Source: Dysgonomonas mossii
GTDB lineage: Bacteria; Bacteroidota; Bacteroidia; Bacteroidales; Dysgonomonadaceae
Reading direction: 5' to 3'
DNA length: 64,000 nucleotides
Assembly (NCBI RefSeq): GCF_004569505.1
Contig: NZ_SPPK01000002.1
Location: 744,001-808,000 of the forward strand
Shown one piece after another: positions 61,992 through 64,000 of the stretch. The stretch's first letter is position 1. Each line of letters starts with the position of its first letter. The notes beneath the pieces are model-generated. The model searched no databases and was not told where the DNA came from. It saw only the letters and a program-made list of their open reading frames with translations. Made by a program: the position numbers and the translations under genes.

Positions 61992-64000
61992 CTATCCTTC
62001 TTCTAACTCTTCTAAGCTTTTGATAAGTTCTTTTGTTTTTTCAGAGAATCCGGCCTTATCTTCAGGGTCAAGAGACAGTACTTTGTTGTAGTCAGACAGA
62101 GCCTCTTCAAACCTTCCTAATGTTTGTAACATAGCTCCTCTACATAAATATCCTAAAACACTATTAGGGTTTAGTCCTACTACTTTGTTAAAGTCCTCAT
62201 AGGCTTCTTGGTATTTACCCAATGTAGAGTATAGATTTCCTCTTTTTATATAGGCATTAATATATTCGGGATTTAGTTCGATGCATTTACTATAATTAGC
62301 GATGGCTTGTCCGTATACAATTCTGTTTTCATAATATATACCTCGGTTCAAGTAGGCTTCTACCAGAGTTGAATCAAGCTCAATTGCTTTATTGAGGTCA
62401 GGAAATGCATTCGCATCATCTTTAAGCTTGATATATATAAGTCCTCTGTTGTTGTATGTAGCGGCTTTATTAGGCTGTATTTTTATAGCCTGGCTATAGT
62501 CGTTTATTGCAGCTTCATAGTTTTCTTGCGAAGCATATATAAGCCCTCTCATCAGATAAGCGTTGTAGTTGGGGACTAATTCGATGCTTTTAGTATAGTT
62601 TTCAATAGCTAAAGGGATGTTACTATTAATGTTTTGTTCTATAATACCTATGTTATAATAGGCAATACTAGAATTAGGGTTTAGTTCAATTAATTTTTTA
62701 TAATCTAGTAAGGACATATCGTATTTTCCAACATGGTAGAAAACATTTCCTCTCTCAAGATATGCGTCTATATATTCCGGATTTAGTTCGATTGCTTTGT
62801 TGTAATCGTTCAGAGCTCTATCAAAATCTTTATATGCATAGCTATATGCATTTCCTCTGAAATAATAAGTCTTGGCATTCTGATTGTTAAATTCTATGGC
62901 TTTGGAGAAGTCTTCCATTGCTTCCGAATATTTGGTGCTCTGATAATATACTAATGCTCTATTATGGAATGCCAGAGAATATGTAGGGTCAATTTCGATT
63001 ACTTTACTATAGTTTTTTATCGCTTCGGGTATATTGCCTATTTTACTAAAGTAAATAACTCCTCTGTTTAAATAAGCTTTAAGATACAGGCTGTCAATTT
63101 CAATGGCTTTTGTATAATCGTCTAAAGCCTTTTGATTTTCGTTGATACTTGCATATAAAACACCACGGTTGAAATATCCATCTACGTAGGTTGAATCTAG
63201 CTCCAGCACTTTATTGTAATCTGCTAATGCTTTCTCCGGTTGATTCAAAATATCGAAAATAGCTCCTCTATAATTGTATACTTTTGTGTCGGTGGGGTTT
63301 ATTTCTATCACTTTGTTATAATCCTCTAAGGTGGCTTCATATTTTTTTAACATGAGAAGGGCATCAGCTCTGTTTCTGTAACTAAGTTCATAGTTTGGGT
63401 CGAAGTTTATAGATTGCGTAAAGCCATCAACAGCTTCTTGATAGTTGCCTAATTTTAGATTAGCATAAGCTCTGTTATAATGTGCAACATCATCTAAAGA
63501 GTCTATGCTTATTACTTGATCGAAATCATTTATCGCTGAAATATATTCTCCCGTATTAAGTAAGATTGTTCCACGTTCCATAAATGCCTTTTTTTCAAGA
63601 GGGGCTATTTTTGTCGCTTTATTATAATCTTCAATAGCTTTATCATATTTTTTTATGCTTTTATATACCTCAGCCCTGTTGTTGTAAGCCTTCAAAAATG
63701 TAGAATCAATATCGATAGCTTTTGTATATCCTTCAATGGCTTTATCATAGTCATCTAATATATAGAATGCATTAGCTCTGTCGTTGTATGAGGTAGCATC
63801 CATTGGATTTAGTTCTATCGCTTTACTGTAATCTCTTATAGCTTTGTTGTAGTCTCCAAGATCGTAATAAGATGATCCTCTTCTGTAATATGTTGAGGAA
63901 TATGTAGAGTCCAGATTTATCGACATCGTCAAGTCTTCTATCGCTTTGTCTAATTGCTCCGTTTCCATGTAGATATATCCTCTATTATAATAAGCAATGT
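61992..64000 (-). CDS. TPR-array protein, cut by the window end
   Basis: At least 668 residues made almost wholly of 34-residue tetratricopeptide repeats, about 19-20 units (A..DY.KAIELNP.Y..AY.NRG..Y...G.Y). The ATG at 63968 is internal: the frame stays open to the window edge with IAYYNRGYIYM, another TPR, so the true start and any signal peptide lie outside. The N-terminal side is thus missing. The C-terminus is EELEEG. Such arrays bind peptides or proteins as superhelical scaffolds. Its neighbours give no clue to the partner. Confidence 0.9.
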   Translation of the reverse strand, partial: IAYYNRGYIYMETEQLDKAIEDLTMSINLDSTYSSTYYRRGSSYYDLGDYNKAIRDYSKAIELNPMDATSYNDRANAFYILDDYDKAIEGYTKAIDIDSTFLKAYNNRAEVYKSIKKYDKAIEDYNKATKIAPLEKKAFMERGTILLNTGEYISAINDFDQVISIDSLDDVAHYNRAYANLKLGNYQEAVDGFTQSINFDPNYELSYRNRADALLMLKKYEATLEDYNKVIEINPTDTKVYNYRGAIFDILNQPEKALADYNKVLELDSTYVDGYFNRGVLYASINENQKALDDYTKAIEIDSLYLKAYLNRGVIYFSKIGNIPEAIKNYSKVIEIDPTYSLAFHNRALVYYQSTKYSEAMEDFSKAIEFNNQNAKTYYFRGNAYSYAYKDFDRALNDYNKAIELNPEYIDAYLERGNVFYHVGKYDMSLLDYKKLIELNPNSSIAYYNIGIIEQNINSNIPLAIENYTKSIELVPNYNAYLMRGLIYASQENYEAAINDYSQAIKIQPNKAATYNNRGLIYIKLKDDANAFPDLNKAIELDSTLVEAYLNRGIYYENRIVYGQAIANYSKCIELNPEYINAYIKRGNLYSTLGKYQEAYEDFNKVVGLNPNSVLGYLCRGAMLQTLGRFEEALSDYNKVLSLDPEDKAGFSEKTKELIKSLEELEEG

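Noticed and set aside
61992..64000. CRISPR or other DNA tandem array, because of the regular spacing.
   Set aside because: The 102-base period is the TPR unit in a coding frame, not spacers and repeats.

Overview
The window reads as ordinary chromosome from a low-GC member of the Bacteroidales, most like Dysgonomonas or a close relative. The clues are promoter-like sites of the Bacteroidetes type (TTTG about 19-20 bases before TAnnTTTG), weak ribosome binding sites, families largely confined to the phylum (DUF3836, SusC-plug-like repeats fused to an M56 peptidase, a PorW/SprE-like lipoprotein, DUF1593) and a PPi-type phosphofructokinase. The species call is inference from gene content; no rRNA is present to confirm it.

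Layout. 1-8.6 kb: pheT on the minus strand, then a CBS/CorC-type membrane protein, a CPA2 antiporter and a TPR protein on the plus strand. 8.7-12.5 kb: a secreted DUF1593 hydrolase, a divergent AraC regulator with a damaged 3' end, and mgtE behind a structured leader. 12.7-20 kb: a phosphohexose mutase, an isolated phage-terminase-small-subunit-like HTH protein, a MerR regulator with an M23 peptidase, and alaS. 20.2-30.4 kb: a PorW/SprE-like lipoprotein, a DUF349 protein, an alpha/beta hydrolase, an unknown lipoprotein, and an SPFH plus zinc-ribbon pair. 30.4-34.1 kb: DUF456, DUF3836, PPi-phosphofructokinase and tRNA-Gln. 34.1-40.1 kb: a likely sugar-use region (TIM-barrel isomerase, Tat-exported Gfo/Idh oxidoreductase, AraC regulator, exported EEP-family enzyme, NagX-like membrane acyltransferase). 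40.1-45.6 kb: GNAT, tag, BlaI/M56 pair, fba and a sugar nucleotidyltransferase. 45.9-47.9 kb: a VOC-AraC gene pair lying exactly between two decayed copies of one IS5-type insertion sequence. 48-55.8 kb: an MscS-family channel and a complete MarR-RND efflux operon. 56-64 kb: tRNA-Gly and tRNA-Leu, hisH, TlpA-like, VanZ-like, a U32 peptidase-family protein, metA, and a TPR-array protein cut by the window end.

Most of the window is housekeeping: translation (pheT, alaS, three tRNAs), glycolysis (PPi-PFK, aldolase, hexose-phosphate mutase), ion transport (MgtE, CorC-like, CPA2, MscS), envelope (M23, PorW-like, TlpA) and amino acids (hisH, metA).

The signals that seem least explained are non-coding. 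(1) The mgtE leader has mutually exclusive helices, one of which buries the Shine-Dalgarno sequence, as in a translational riboswitch. (2) The metA leader contains a nested 76-base stem-loop. (3) A 20-base motif built on TGTTAC occurs four times, three of them with a pairing arm and upstream of a gene. (4) A perfect palindrome overlaps the marR-RND promoter. (5) Two IS remnants bracket the VOC-AraC cassette. No CRISPR array, intact transposon, prophage or defence island was found.
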